The notes: generated by a model from the letters alone, not told the origin. 64,000 nt of DNA from an uncultured Candidatus Saccharibacteria bacterium (GCA_948648655.1 CAPKVJ010000003.1:1-64000); one strand, 5' to 3'; shown: positions 15,820 through 24,960, numbered from the stretch's first letter. Numbers and translations: made by a program.

Positions 15820-17267
15820 GCGAAGATCCTTTCATTTACTAAATTGAACATAATTTCATCGTTGTCGGCAAGACTAGAAATAGTATTGACGATAAGTTCG
15901 TAGCTGTCGGTGAGAGTGAGGTAAGTAGAGGTAACTGCATCGTTGGGAATACCGTATTGATATGATTTTTCAAGGGCATAACGCATGGTTTCGAGCATGA
16001 TATTAGAGAATCCGTGACGGGATTCTACATTATCGAGGATGGTGACCGAGCCGAGAAAGGCTTGAATGGCCTTAATGAGCTTAAAATTGACGGTCTCAAT
16101 GTTGACGCTGATGACTTTGGTGTCAACGACTTTGATAAAGACATCAATGAGGTGTCCATTACGAAAAGTTTCGATATAGGATGAATTACCAATCATTTCG
16201 TGCGTGAGTTTTTCGGTCATGGAGTCGGCAAGGACTTTAAGGAAGTTGCCGGAAGTGAAATTGCAGCGTTTCATAGCTATGGATAGGTCAGGAGCAAAAC
16301 AGGTTACAGTGGTTTCTAGAAGTCGATTGAAATCTCCGGTGTCGGTAAGGACTCCGTGATAGCTTGCCACCCAGTCATGAAAAGCTTGATGGCTAGGAGG
16401 TTTGTCGGCGATAATTCCGAAGTCGATGATACCGATGCGATTGTCTGGTAGAAGAATGATGTTGCCAGGATGAGGATCACCATAGACATAATCGGCGCAC
16501 ATGGCCATAAAGAGTGCTTCCCCGCCAACGATTTTGATTTGTGTCCAGAGGTCGGAGCCAGTTAGATTACGAGTGAGTTCGCTGGGGGATTGTGTATTTT
16601 CTGAACTCATAATTTCTGCTAGAGTTGGGCCTTTGATGAGCTCTTGGACGATGACGTCGTCGGAGGATAAATCGAGGTAAACTTTGGGTATGACGACATT
16701 TGGATTATCCATATAGAGTTTGTAAAAATATTGCTGATTGGCGATTTCTTGAGCATAGTTGGTCTCAGTGAGAAACATGCGTTCGCACTCGGCATAAGCA
16801 TCGTTGTAATTGACGAGGAGTTGAGGGAGGAAGCGCGAGAAACACCAGCAAAGCCTGCGGAGAGTGGAAAGATCCTTGCGAAGATTCTTTTTGATGGATG
16901 GGCGAAGGATTTTGATTGCGACTTCTTCCCCGTTTATAAGTATGCCGTGATAGACTAATGCGAAGCTTCCTGTGGCAAATGGTTGGGTGTCGATTTGGCG
17001 AAAATTAGCTGGGTTGACGTAGTCGTATAGGTTCAGAGGTTCGCGTGGGGCTTGTGAGAAAACAGCCATTTCTCGTGGTCCGCTCCAGCCATCCATGAAT
17101 TTACTCATGCCTGCGAGGATTTGAAGAAATTTTATATAAACTCCGCCCCATGATTTGAGGGAGTAAAAAATAGTTTTGCGATATAGGGCATCTTTGTTGG
17201 ATTGGTGTGAGAAATAGATGCGTGCAAGTTCCCAGATGAGTTGGCTGTAACGGTGAAGATTTTTCAT
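15816..17267 (-). CDS. AarF/UbiB/ABC1-family atypical kinase
   Basis: 483 residues from ATG 17267. Kinase-like features: FATGSFALVYHGILINGEEVAIKILRPSI (glycine loop and lysine, split here as two motifs), a GVYIKFLQILAGM segment equivalent to the family KxGQ motif, the catalytic YGDPHPGNIILLPD, and metal-binding IIDFGIIAD. Family members act in quinone biosynthesis or lipid homeostasis; a quinone role is doubtful in so small a genome. The start forms an ATGA overlap with the stop of a 51-residue membrane protein gene. Confidence 0.85.
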   Translation of the reverse strand: MKNLHRYSQLIWELARIYFSHQSNKDALYRKTIFYSLKSWGGVYIKFLQILAGMSKFMDGWSGPREMAVFSQAPREPLNLYDYVNPANFRQIDTQPFATGSFALVYHGILINGEEVAIKILRPSIKKNLRKDLSTLRRLCWCFSRFLPQLLVNYNDAYAECERMFLTETNYAQEIANQQYFYKLYMDNPNVVIPKVYLDLSSDDVIVQELIKGPTLAEIMSSENTQSPSELTRNLTGSDLWTQIKIVGGEALFMAMCADYVYGDPHPGNIILLPDNRIGIIDFGIIADKPPSHQAFHDWVASYHGVLTDTGDFNRLLETTVTCFAPDLSIAMKRCNFTSGNFLKVLADSMTEKLTHEMIGNSSYIETFRNGHLIDVFIKVVDTKVISVNIETVNFKLIKAIQAFLGSVTILDNVESRHGFSNIMLETMRYALEKSYQYGIPNDAVTSTYLTLTDSYELIVNTISSLADNDEIMFNLVNERIFA

Positions 17268-17419
17268 ATTTTTTTGCCAAAGCCAATCATGAATAATATA
17301 AGAGTTAATACGATTGCGAAAATTGGCAAAAAGATGCCGGTTGTTGCAGTACGTAGTGCCAGAAGAATTACGCCCACCCAAACTGCTAGAATTGCAACAG
17401 TTACGAATGCGTATTTCAT
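17264..17419 (-). CDS. Small membrane protein (51 aa) upstream of the AarF-like kinase
   Basis: A short minus-strand frame: MKYAFVTVAILAVWVGVIL, a short polar link, then LPIFAIVLTLILFMIGFGKKI and TGA. TATAAT lies 7 bases before its ATG, and its TGA overlaps the ATG of the kinase gene (ATGA), indicating a translationally coupled pair. Two predicted membrane helices. Function unknown. Confidence 0.65.
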   Translation of the reverse strand: MKYAFVTVAILAVWVGVILLALRTATTGIFLPIFAIVLTLILFMIGFGKKI

Positions 17420-17448
17420 AGGATGATTATATCATAATGGAGTTGGTA

Positions 17449-17598
17449 TGACAATTCCCTCTTCCCATGTGTCTCTTACAAACACGGCGTCGTGTCATCC
17501 CGCCGCCCATAGTGCCACGCGCCTAGTTCATCACTTCCTGCAGAATCAGCGGCCGTAGCCTGCGAAATGTTTGTAAGAGACACATGGGAGAGAGTAAT
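17449..17598 (-). repeat. Hairpin element H1 at the 3' side of cassette 3
   Basis: Bounded on the left by TGACAAT; the arms CCATGTGTCTCTTACAAAC and GTTTGTAAGAGACACATGG form a 19-bp perfect stem. The interior holds CACGGCGTC and GCGCCTAGTTCATCACTTCC, which recur in H4 and H5. Its right end joins the conserved tail of cassette 3. No reading frame. Confidence 0.8.
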
Positions 17599-17853
17599 CC
17601 TCCTACTACCTATACTCTAACTAGCTAGGCAGCGGAGGGGGAGACCGGCATTCTCATAGTAACCAGAATCGTCGCTGTAGGACGGAATGACGCGACTACT
17701 GCTGAAGTCCAAGAAGTAAGCACGCATGGAATAACGGTAGGCTCGCGAGGACCAATTGTCGCCGTCCCGCCCGGAATCTGCTATAGGTATAGGCGACCAC
17801 GTAGATGGACCAGTCTGCTTAACTCTGCCAATACTCCCGCTGCGCACAAAGTA
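17599..17853 (-). repeat. Cassette 3 (long class): VRSG...PLRCLAS module, twin of cassette 9
   Basis: 255 bp. Variable part SIGRVKQTGPSTWSPIPI, ADSGRDGDNWSSRAYRYS, AYFLDFSSSRVIPSYSDD, SGYYENAGLPLRCLAS. It has the extra QTGPxTWSxIP block shared with cassettes 9 and 16. It differs from cassette 9 only in the codons for GYYENA versus GYYQDA plus silent changes next to them. The frame upstream reads EAPLYFVRSG, like GAPLYFVRGG of the complete gene at 7.4 kb. Confidence 0.88.
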
Positions 17854-17874
17854 AAGTGGGGCTTCGGTAGTCAT

Positions 17875-17922
17875 ATTACAATGTAAGACATTTGCCATAC
17901 ATTGTATATACAATGTAATACG
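17875..17922. repeat. Small inverted repeat between cassette 3 and a Mur ligase-like gene
   Basis: Contains the 20-base perfect palindrome TACATTGTATATACAATGTA (17898-17917 approximately) and shares TATACAATGTAATACG with the hairpin at 6188-6226. Could be a weak bidirectional terminator for the minus-strand gene that ends at 17926 or a tiny mobile repeat. Confidence 0.45.
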
Positions 17923-17925
17923 AGA

Positions 17926-18693
17926 TTATGGTTTGGGGGTGTCTGGTGCGGTAGGCTGTGGTTCGTAATTGGCAATTCCCTCTGCGATAGTATCGGGAGA
18001 GATGTTGAGAGCGGTCGCGATAGCGGCGGCGCAGGCCATGTAGGAGATAATTGGTTCGCCGGTCAAGAAACTGGCTACGGTATATGTCCGTGTGCCGATA
18101 GCGAGGCTGGCTTCACATCCTTTGCGGTAGAGTTTGGAGTAATCAATACGGAGATCGGAATCGGATGATGCTCCATAAGTGATGGTTTCGTTTTTGCCAC
18201 GAAAGCCAGCGAAATCTGGGTAGTGTGAGTCATCGCGGTTGAGAACAACGACTTCTGGATTCATGCGGAAGAGAGTGGATTTTGATTCGAGATAGGCATT
18301 AATGTCGACGTCGTTGAGATTGGAGGGGATAAAGTCAGTCAGTGCAGCAACGTAGACTGGTAGACCATAGAAAGTTTCATTACCCAAAGCGGTGGCGGGG
18401 GCAGTAATAATGGCGTAAGTGGCTTTTGCTTTCCAGGCGTCGTTGAGGAATTTGTGTAAGATTGATGCTTTGATCTCATGATCGGAAGCGAGGATGGCAA
18501 CGGGCTGGCTGGCGGCGCGAAGGATCTCGTGAACATAGTGTGCGACTATGGATTTGCCTGTCGTGCCAGTAATACAAATAAGGCGAAGGTCTCGGGCAGG
18601 ATGACCATAGTAAGCAGCTAGAAGTTTGACTTTGGTGCGCTCAAGATTAAAGCGTTTGCGCGGGGTCGCGGCAGATTTTGTAGTACCTTCCAT
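17926..18693 (-). CDS. Mur ligase-like protein lacking the C-terminal domain
   Basis: 255 residues from ATG 18693 (TATAAT 9-10 bases upstream; the longer frame to 18801 has no support). Central Mur-ligase domain with P-loop LICITGTTGKSIVAHYVHE (about 40-58), AYLESKSTLFRMNPEVVVLNRDD in the usual place of the DHxxxH..Y segment, and an AACAAAIATALNIS helix. The family needs a third, C-terminal Rossmann-like domain for amino-acid binding; here the protein ends with a Pro/Thr-rich tail, so ordinary ligase activity is doubtful. Possibly a paralogue of the murE product at 13.8 kb with another role. Confidence 0.7.
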   Translation of the reverse strand: MEGTTKSAATPRKRFNLERTKVKLLAAYYGHPARDLRLICITGTTGKSIVAHYVHEILRAASQPVAILASDHEIKASILHKFLNDAWKAKATYAIITAPATALGNETFYGLPVYVAALTDFIPSNLNDVDINAYLESKSTLFRMNPEVVVLNRDDSHYPDFAGFRGKNETITYGASSDSDLRIDYSKLYRKGCEASLAIGTRTYTVASFLTGEPIISYMACAAAIATALNISPDTIAEGIANYEPQPTAPDTPKP

Positions 18694-18749
18694 AATAGTT
18701 CTATTATAGCACAGATTAAATTTGGGCGAGAAAATTTGCAATGATAATC

Positions 18750-18779
18750 GTTGTATTATAAATGATTTTGTGATACAAT
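18750..18779 (+). promoter_or_regulatory. Promoter of tRNA-Arg
   Basis: TTGTAT, 17-base spacer and TACAAT lie about 75 bases before the tRNA. No other gene intervenes on the plus strand. Confidence 0.55.
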
Positions 18780-18853
18780 ATAGGTGTTGCGATTTTCGCA
18801 ATGCTCATTTTCATTTTAGGTGGATATGAGCTTTATGCAGAGTATCCACATAT

Positions 18854-18930
18854 GCACCCGTAGCTCAGCTGGATAGAGCGTTGGCTTGCGGAGCCAAAGG
18901 TCGTAGGTTCGAATCCTGTCGGGTGTACCA
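18854..18930 (+). tRNA. tRNA-Arg (GCG)
   Basis: GCACCCGTAGCTCAGCTGGATAGAG-type start, anticodon arm TTGGC-TTGCGGA-GCCAA giving anticodon GCG, T arm GTAGGTTCGAATCCTGT, and acceptor CGGGTGT with A and encoded CCA. GCG reads CGC codons; most bacteria use ACG (inosine) instead, so the anticodon is slightly unusual. Confidence 0.93.
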
Positions 18931-18972
18931 CGAAAACCCATAATCTTTTGATTGTGGGGTTTCGTGGTTTTG
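18930..18972 (+). terminator. tRNA-Arg terminator
   Basis: ACGAAAACCCATAATC-tttt-GATTGTGGGGTTTCGT forms a long stem followed by GGTTTTG. Confidence 0.75.
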
Positions 18973-19002
18973 ATATCTAGATATTTCTTGTCGGGTGTAT
19001 TT

Positions 19003-19220
19003 CCTCCTACTACCTATACTCTAACTAGCTAGGCAGCGGAGGGGGAAGGCGTCATGGCGATCACCATCACTAGCAGAATTTAGACTATTACTCCAGAAAT
19101 GTAATAATTTAGCATAATCGCTGTTGCTGTTAGGTGTTAGGCTCCAATAATAGCCAAGACCACCAAGATTTCTAATCTCATTAGAATTTACAATATTGAT
19201 AAACCCGCTGCGCACAAAGT
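19003..19220 (-). repeat. Cassette 4: silent VRSG...PLRCLAS module
   Basis: Variable part FINIVNSNEIRNLGGLGYYW, SLTPNSNSDYAKLLHFWSNS, LNSASDGDRHDAFPLRCLAS. Both conserved ends are intact. Lies between the tRNA-Arg terminator and the 3' end of the GtrII-like gene. Confidence 0.85.
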
Positions 19221-19248
19221 AAAAGGATATATTAAGGAGTCTTTAGGC

Positions 19249-20757
19249 TTATTTGATAGTGACGCAGACGTCATGATTAGAATTGGTATATATCGTATAG
19301 AGATGTGAAGATTTGACTTCGTGGTCGCACTCAATAGTGCGGTCGTAGTCAGCTTTCATATCGATGTCGTAATAGCGGACGAGTTTGCGGTAGCCCCAAG
19401 TAGAATATTCGTTGAGGCCGTTTTGGTGTTCGTAGAAGATTGTATCGACGACGGGGTAGAGTTCGGTGACGTGCTGCATGACGGCGGATGGACCGATGGT
19501 TCCCTGTAGGCGGATTTTGTGAGCGTAATCAATAGAGATCTCTTCGGTAGAAGCGAGTTCGGTGGCGAGTTCGGTAACGCGGAAGTCGGCGTAACGTTCC
19601 TGGTCGGCAAGAGCGTTACCAAAAGTTAGAGAGAAAGTTAAAAATGAATAAAGAAGGTAAAAAGTGGGGAGGGTGAGAATAAAACGAAGATAATTTTTTG
19701 CGAGGACGAGAGTGATTATAGCGATAATTGCGAGCCAAGTGCAGAAGCCGACGAGGGAGCGGCCATAGACTGGGGCGTCTTTGAGGATGAGGTAGGCACC
19801 ATAAGAAAGGATGAAACTAATGATAGCAAAGACAATCCCGAGTGAAAGATTAGTGAGTTTGTGCCAAAGAGAATGTTTGGAGGCGCAGATGATAGCAATA
19901 CAAAAACCTAGACAGAGGATGACGCCGAGTAATGCCCAGAGCCAATTACAAGAGTTGATAATGGTTGTGAACATTTGATAGGTATTATTTATGATGCCGG
20001 GTAGGAGTTCGCCAAGTGAAAACATTTCGGTGCTGCGATAGGCTTCAGCACTAGCGGTTGGGAAAATTAGACGAAAAATGATTGTGCCTAGTAGGAATCC
20101 GGCAAGGTAGAGGGAGGATTTTTGGAGAATGGGACGGGCTCTGTGGGTACGTATATAATCAAGGAATGCGGCTCCTAATATAATGACGGGAAGTACGCCA
20201 CTGGCGGCTTGGTAAGATGTCCACATGATGAAAGTGCAGAGTGTAGTAATACCGACGGTAATAAGGATTTTGCGGCGACTAAAGTTTTGGTCTAACCAGA
20301 GCCAGAGAGTGAGAGGGATGGTGCTGGCGAGGATGCCTAATGCCATGCAAGGAGCGTCAAACTTGAAGGCCCAACATCCGAGCATGAATGGAGTTAACCC
20401 GATGAAACAGGAAGCGATGAGGGCTGGGTAAGAGATTTTACGTTTGCAGTAGATATAAGTGATAATTATTCCGCAGATAGCAATCATGGCGAAAGCGACG
20501 ATCTGGGTAAGTGGGGAGATGTCGGTAAGAACGGTATTAGCATTGAGAAACATGGCGAAGATAGAGGAAGAATAGCGGTTGAAATCGGAACGCCAAGTGT
20601 AGCCTTCGGTAGCGCGACCGAGATCGTCCATGTAGGCGAAATTTGCTCGGAAAAGTGATAACGATGCGATGAGATAGATGGACATAATGAGGCAAAATGG
20701 TTTGATGAAGGGTTTAACTTTGTCGAAGAATTGTTTGAAAAGAGGTTTATAGTGCAT
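19249..20757 (-). CDS. GtrII-like multi-pass membrane glucosyltransferase-type protein
   Basis: 502 residues with about ten hydrophobic helices. The segment FRANFAYMDDLGRA between the first helices matches the DD-containing extracytoplasmic loop typical of GtrII/GT-C type glycosyltransferases. The C-terminal 110 residues are a soluble domain (ISIDYAHKIRLQG...HDVCVTIK). Likely transfers a sugar from a lipid carrier on the outer face of the membrane. Monocistronic; its promoter region is back to back with that of the next gene. Confidence 0.7.
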   Translation of the reverse strand: MHYKPLFKQFFDKVKPFIKPFCLIMSIYLIASLSLFRANFAYMDDLGRATEGYTWRSDFNRYSSSIFAMFLNANTVLTDISPLTQIVAFAMIAICGIIITYIYCKRKISYPALIASCFIGLTPFMLGCWAFKFDAPCMALGILASTIPLTLWLWLDQNFSRRKILITVGITTLCTFIMWTSYQAASGVLPVIILGAAFLDYIRTHRARPILQKSSLYLAGFLLGTIIFRLIFPTASAEAYRSTEMFSLGELLPGIINNTYQMFTTIINSCNWLWALLGVILCLGFCIAIICASKHSLWHKLTNLSLGIVFAIISFILSYGAYLILKDAPVYGRSLVGFCTWLAIIAIITLVLAKNYLRFILTLPTFYLLYSFLTFSLTFGNALADQERYADFRVTELATELASTEEISIDYAHKIRLQGTIGPSAVMQHVTELYPVVDTIFYEHQNGLNEYSTWGYRKLVRYYDIDMKADYDRTIECDHEVKSSHLYTIYTNSNHDVCVTIK

Positions 20758-20802
20758 ACATATATTATATAACGATTAGATGAGGCGTGATATAATTATT
20801 GT

Positions 20803-22629
20803 ATGTTTGGGAGGTTGAAGTCAGATCGACAGGATTCGCGGAGTATTGATGGAATGCGGGATATAAATACGCCAGAGAATGGTGCGGTGTTATTAGATGC
20901 AAATGACTTGCCTTGGATGGAAGAGACGAAAGATGTCGCTGGTGAGGCAAAGTTGACTGCGGAGCAACAACAGGCGAAAAATCAGCAAGATAAAATCATA
21001 GCGTTTTTTAGTATTGACGCAAAGACATTGGTGACTCCAGAGGAGATTGTGGGGTTGGGGTCAAAGGGCTTGCGTGATTTGAAGCGGAAGCGTTTGCAAG
21101 ATCTTCGACGAATGACTTTGGAGACAGAAGATCCCCAAGTGACTGCGGAGCAACGGAAGGAGTTTTTGCGGAGGTTGCGATCGGGGGAAATTAGTAGGGT
21201 GGATGAGGCGAATTTTTTGCTTTTGATTAGAGACCCGTTGAATACTCCGAGTATCGGTGCGGAGAAGATGTTTGAGAAGATTGCGGCTGATCCGCGTCAG
21301 ATTCAAATTTTGGCGGTGGCAGCGGGATATAATCTGAAGAATTGGCAGAAGATGGATGCAGAATCGTTGGATAAGTTGCTGGGTACGGTGCAGGTGAATG
21401 GAGATGATTATCGTACGCCAGTAGGATTTCGGAGATTAGAGAAATATTTTTTGGATGGGATTCGTACGAAGGCAAAAGGACAGGTTTATCAGTGCTACGT
21501 GCGATCAATGAAAGAGTTGGAGAAGATTTTGTATGGTAAAAGATACGCTTATTATAAGCAATTTGAAGAATTGAGAAAGTTAGCACAGAATTCTACAGAA
21601 GTGGAGCGAGAGGGTAGCGTAGGTGTGTCGAGAACAGCAAGGGTGGAGATACCAAAGCGTGTGACAAAAGAGAAGTTTATGCGACTTTTGACCGAGAAAA
21701 GTAGTGAGATGTTAGGGCGGGCGGTGATTGATGGTGATGTCTGGCGTGGGAATGGGAAAGAAGAATATTTGAGCACACATGATCTTGCAGAGATGAAGCT
21801 TGGTCCGATGTATGAAGTGGTGGTGGGTGAGATGAAAATTTGTCTTTCGACATTGTTTCGACTTCCGAGCGGGCAGCTTGCGACAGTGGCATATGTTCCA
21901 GAAGGGAGGAGCTGGAAGGTGAGATCTTATTATCAAAATAATGATATTGGATTGTGGTGTTATTTGCCAAACTATGTACGGAGTAAGGACGGACGGATTG
22001 AGAGTTATGGACTTGGTTATAGTATGGCGTCAGTAATTTTGCCGCTTCCCTTGCAGGTGGCTTTGAGGCAGATTGAGGAAAAGTTTGGCTTCGAGACAAT
22101 ATCGGATGCGGAGTTTGTCTTTGCAGGTACGGCCCAAGCATGGGAAAATGGTCAGGATAAACTCGGTGGGGATTATGCGCGGGAGGTTTCGGCGGATGCG
22201 ATTAATCATGATTTTGAGGTCTATGGAAGAGGACGAAAGAAAGCACCATATACATTGGGGATTGATTATAGGCGTTCGCCAGATTTTGGGCAATGTAGGG
22301 CGAGGTTTGTGACAAGTGTTACGGATGCGGGGAGAGTGCAGGTCGAAGGGTTTAGCTCGCATGATGGTCAAATGGTGTGGGTGTTTTGTAGCGATAGTAA
22401 GGGCAGGACATGGATTGCACATGTGGAGGTAGTGTCGCCTCTGACATCTTTGGGGCTGAGACGAGATTGGGCGATAATGGGAGATTTTGTGACGCCTTTG
22501 TATGAATATACGAGTCGGGCGGGCATTTATGGTGATCGCGATGATACTAGGGGGCCGAAGCAGTGTATGTGGAATAATTATTTAAGTAATGTGCCGCTTA
22601 TACAGCAATATGTAGGGCAAAAGGATTAA
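20803..22629 (+). CDS. Large unknown protein, tandem paralogue 1
   Basis: 608 residues, soluble, no signal peptide or membrane helix seen. Acidic and Lys-rich N-terminal half with helical character (AEQQQAKNQQDKIIAFF). The C-terminal ~330 residues contain VIDGDVWRGNGKEE, QLATVAYVPEGRSWKVRSYY, GLWCYLPNYVRS and FVFAGTAQAWENG. The same blocks occur in the next gene, so they arose by duplication. I do not recognise the family. TATAAT lies 8 bases before ATG 20803, suggesting leaderless expression. Confidence 0.7.
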   Translation: MFGRLKSDRQDSRSIDGMRDINTPENGAVLLDANDLPWMEETKDVAGEAKLTAEQQQAKNQQDKIIAFFSIDAKTLVTPEEIVGLGSKGLRDLKRKRLQDLRRMTLETEDPQVTAEQRKEFLRRLRSGEISRVDEANFLLLIRDPLNTPSIGAEKMFEKIAADPRQIQILAVAAGYNLKNWQKMDAESLDKLLGTVQVNGDDYRTPVGFRRLEKYFLDGIRTKAKGQVYQCYVRSMKELEKILYGKRYAYYKQFEELRKLAQNSTEVEREGSVGVSRTARVEIPKRVTKEKFMRLLTEKSSEMLGRAVIDGDVWRGNGKEEYLSTHDLAEMKLGPMYEVVVGEMKICLSTLFRLPSGQLATVAYVPEGRSWKVRSYYQNNDIGLWCYLPNYVRSKDGRIESYGLGYSMASVILPLPLQVALRQIEEKFGFETISDAEFVFAGTAQAWENGQDKLGGDYAREVSADAINHDFEVYGRGRKKAPYTLGIDYRRSPDFGQCRARFVTSVTDAGRVQVEGFSSHDGQMVWVFCSDSKGRTWIAHVEVVSPLTSLGLRRDWAIMGDFVTPLYEYTSRAGIYGDRDDTRGPKQCMWNNYLSNVPLIQQYVGQKD

Positions 22630-22640
22630 GGAGATAAAGC

Positions 22641-24353
22641 GTGGGCAGGTTTAATTTTGGGTTTGGGCGAAGAAAACAGGAGACGGCGAGCTATGAGACC
22701 GAGGGGACTTCGGCGTTGAAGCCGGAGATGAATCCGTGGCAAGAGATGGCAGACGAGATGAATGCAGAGCGGGAGGTGGCGGAAAAACAAAAAGCATCAA
22801 CTGAACGGCAGCAGCGAAAAATTGTGGCATGTATGCTGACTGGTGATTATAACGTCATCTGGGACCATGACGTGGCTTTACCGATGGGGGCGGAGGATGA
22901 AGTTTTACGGCGGTTGGGAGCGGGTGAAATTACGAAACAGGATGAGGAAGAATTTTTGCTGAAAATTGGTGGGCCAATTCATAAAGAAGGTGGCGCAGGG
23001 CGGATTTTGGGAAAGTTGGAGCAGGATGAGTGGCAGAAGCAACTTTTTGGCTGGACGACTGGACGTACAGTGAGCGGTAAGGGTGTGGAGTCGGTCTTTG
23101 AAGAGATACGGGATGTGGATTTGCGGACTCCGGTGGGGTTTGAGGAACGGCGCGAAGGCGTGTTGGAATGGTTGAAACCGCAGGTGAGCGAACAGCAATA
23201 TGCGCATTATGAGAAGTCGATGGATGATTTGGAGAAGACTTTGTATGGGAAGAGGTTTGAATACTATCAAGCCTTTGAGGGGCTGCGCGAGAAGGCAGTG
23301 GGGGGTCAGGATTTATTGGCAGAAGAACAGCCGACGATACGGAAACAAGAGGTATATTGGAATGGCTGGGAGCGTCAGGAGGAACTTTTGCGGAGTGCGC
23401 GAATTGATGGTGATGTTTGGAAGCAGAACGGTCGTGATTGGACGTTGACGACGGAAGTATTGCGGAATAATGATTTGGGTCCAAAATATAAGGCGCAGAT
23501 TGAAAACCAAGAAGTAGATTTGTCGGATGTTTATGAATTGGGCGGGGGTAGAGTGGCGGCGGTGGCATACGTACCGACGAATGACGGTGTGAAGGTGCGC
23601 TCTTATTATCGTAGTAATTCTCAAGGAGTTTGGAGATATATGCCAGATTATGCACGTAGTGCGCAGACGGGGGAAGGTATTGGTTGGTATGGTAAATCGT
23701 ATTCGGAAGAGGCAACGACGTTGCCCTATGCACTGCAGGAGGCACTTGCGACAATTATGGAATCACAGGGCGTAAAGGAAGTGCAGAATACAAACCCGAA
23801 GTTTATATTTGCGGGAACGGCGAAGGCTTATGATTCGATAGGAGATTATCAAGCGGCATTAGGCTCGGGGCAGATGCGAGGGGATTTTTATGATGAGGTG
23901 TCATCAACTTCAGATACGCAGGAATTTGGAAGAATATCTTATGATAAACAAAGACCAGAAGACATAAATATGAGATTTGGCTATGAGCCAGATTTTGGGC
24001 GGGTGATGGCTGATTATAAATCCGAATCTGGGTTGGTGGGAAAAATGGAGACAGAAGTTTTTCAATCAAACGATGGTAGATATAATTGGTTGATGTGTAC
24101 GGATGCAAAAAATCGGAGTTGGGTGGGAGGAATTGAAACATCGTCGCCAATTACTTCAACGGGATGTAGGAAGGAATGGGTGTCGGCAGGGGATGTGGTT
24201 ACTCCATTGTATGAGTATGAAAGAATGTCGAGTGGCTATGGTGATTATGAAGATGTGCGACCACCGCATTATGTAGGGATGTGGAAGAATTATTTAAGTA
24301 GGATGCCGTTGATTCGGAAGTATCAAGAATATAAGTACAGAAGGGGCTATTAG
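22641..24353 (+). CDS. Large unknown protein, tandem paralogue 2
   Basis: 570 residues from GTG 22641 (AAGGAG upstream), 12 bases after the preceding stop, so one operon. Shares ARIDGDVWKQNGRDWTLTTE, RVAAVAYVPTNDGVKVRSYY, GVWRYMPDYARS and KFIFAGTAKAYDS with its neighbour. Alignable along most of the length but strongly diverged. Likely cytoplasmic unless exported by a non-classical route. Function unknown. Confidence 0.7.
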   Translation: MGRFNFGFGRRKQETASYETEGTSALKPEMNPWQEMADEMNAEREVAEKQKASTERQQRKIVACMLTGDYNVIWDHDVALPMGAEDEVLRRLGAGEITKQDEEEFLLKIGGPIHKEGGAGRILGKLEQDEWQKQLFGWTTGRTVSGKGVESVFEEIRDVDLRTPVGFEERREGVLEWLKPQVSEQQYAHYEKSMDDLEKTLYGKRFEYYQAFEGLREKAVGGQDLLAEEQPTIRKQEVYWNGWERQEELLRSARIDGDVWKQNGRDWTLTTEVLRNNDLGPKYKAQIENQEVDLSDVYELGGGRVAAVAYVPTNDGVKVRSYYRSNSQGVWRYMPDYARSAQTGEGIGWYGKSYSEEATTLPYALQEALATIMESQGVKEVQNTNPKFIFAGTAKAYDSIGDYQAALGSGQMRGDFYDEVSSTSDTQEFGRISYDKQRPEDINMRFGYEPDFGRVMADYKSESGLVGKMETEVFQSNDGRYNWLMCTDAKNRSWVGGIETSSPITSTGCRKEWVSAGDVVTPLYEYERMSSGYGDYEDVRPPHYVGMWKNYLSRMPLIRKYQEYKYRRGY

Positions 24354-24395
24354 CTATAATTCCCTTTTTGGGGTGAATGTGATAGAGTGGTAAGT

Positions 24396-24483
24396 GGAAG
24401 CGTGGCCGAGTGGTTGAAGGCGCACGACTCGAAATCGTGTGGGCAGCAATGTCTCGGAGGTTCGAATCCTCTCGCTTCCGCCA
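24396..24483 (+). tRNA. tRNA-Ser (CGA)
   Basis: GGAAGCGTGGCCGAGTGG start, anticodon loop CTCGAAA giving CGA, long class II variable arm, GGTTCGAATCC T-loop, acceptor CGCTTCC with G and encoded CCA. Confidence 0.94.
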
Positions 24484-24517
24484 GAAAATAACAGAGGTCA
24501 AACTGCTTCTGCTAGTA

Positions 24518-24552
24518 AAAAATAACACTCTCGTTTGAGTGCTATTTTTGTG
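24518..24552 (+). terminator. tRNA-Ser terminator
   Basis: AAATAACACTC-tcgttt-GAGTGCTATTTTT forms a stem ending in a T-run. Confidence 0.75.
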
Positions 24553-24676
24553 ACTACTCCAAAATCTACTCCAACTCAGACGGAAATAGGCGGGCAAATG
24601 TGCTGTCCTTACCGTTAGAGCTGTCTTGTTAGTAGATATAGATAGTTTTGCATTTTACCGAAAAGCCTCTTCCCGC

Positions 24677-24895
24677 TTTACTTTGTGCGCAGCGGGGCGT
24701 TTGCTATCTTTGGTTCAGATGTCGTAGGTGCAGGGCATAGTGGTGACTATTGGTCTTCTATGGCGGATACGAATGTAAACAATGCCTATAATTTCTTGTT
24801 TAATATAGCTGTCAATCCTAGTTATCCAAGTTTACGTCACGGTACTGGTCTCCCCCTCCGCTGCCTAGCTAGTTAGAGTATAGGTAGTAGGAGGA
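24677..24895 (+). repeat. Cassette 5: silent VRSG...PLRCLAS module
   Basis: Variable part AFAIFGSDVVGAGHSGDYW, SSMADTNVNNAYNFLFNIAV, NPSYPSLRHGTGLPLRCLAS. Both ends conserved. No hairpin element at its 3' side; it is followed by the terminator of the next minus-strand gene. Confidence 0.85.
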
Positions 24896-24904
24896 TTGTA
24901 ACGA

Positions 24905-24950
24905 AGAAAAATCCCCAGCCCGACTGTTAGTTAGTTCGTGGCTGGGGAGA
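24905..24950 (-). terminator. Terminator of the unknown gene at 24961-25647
   Basis: On the minus strand CTCCCCAGCCAC...GTCGGGCTGGGGA followed by TTTTTC. Confidence 0.7.
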
Positions 24951-24960
24951 TTGCCGTTAT

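Noticed and set aside
17241..17426. Plus-strand 61-residue frame over the AarF-like gene start
   Set aside because: It is the shadow of a better supported minus-strand 51-residue membrane protein with a promoter and an ATGA overlap.
24484..24600. Integrase remnant next to tRNA-Ser (CGA)
   Set aside because: The minus-strand frame KREDSNLRDIAAHT is just antisense tRNA translation; beyond it there are no recombinase motifs.
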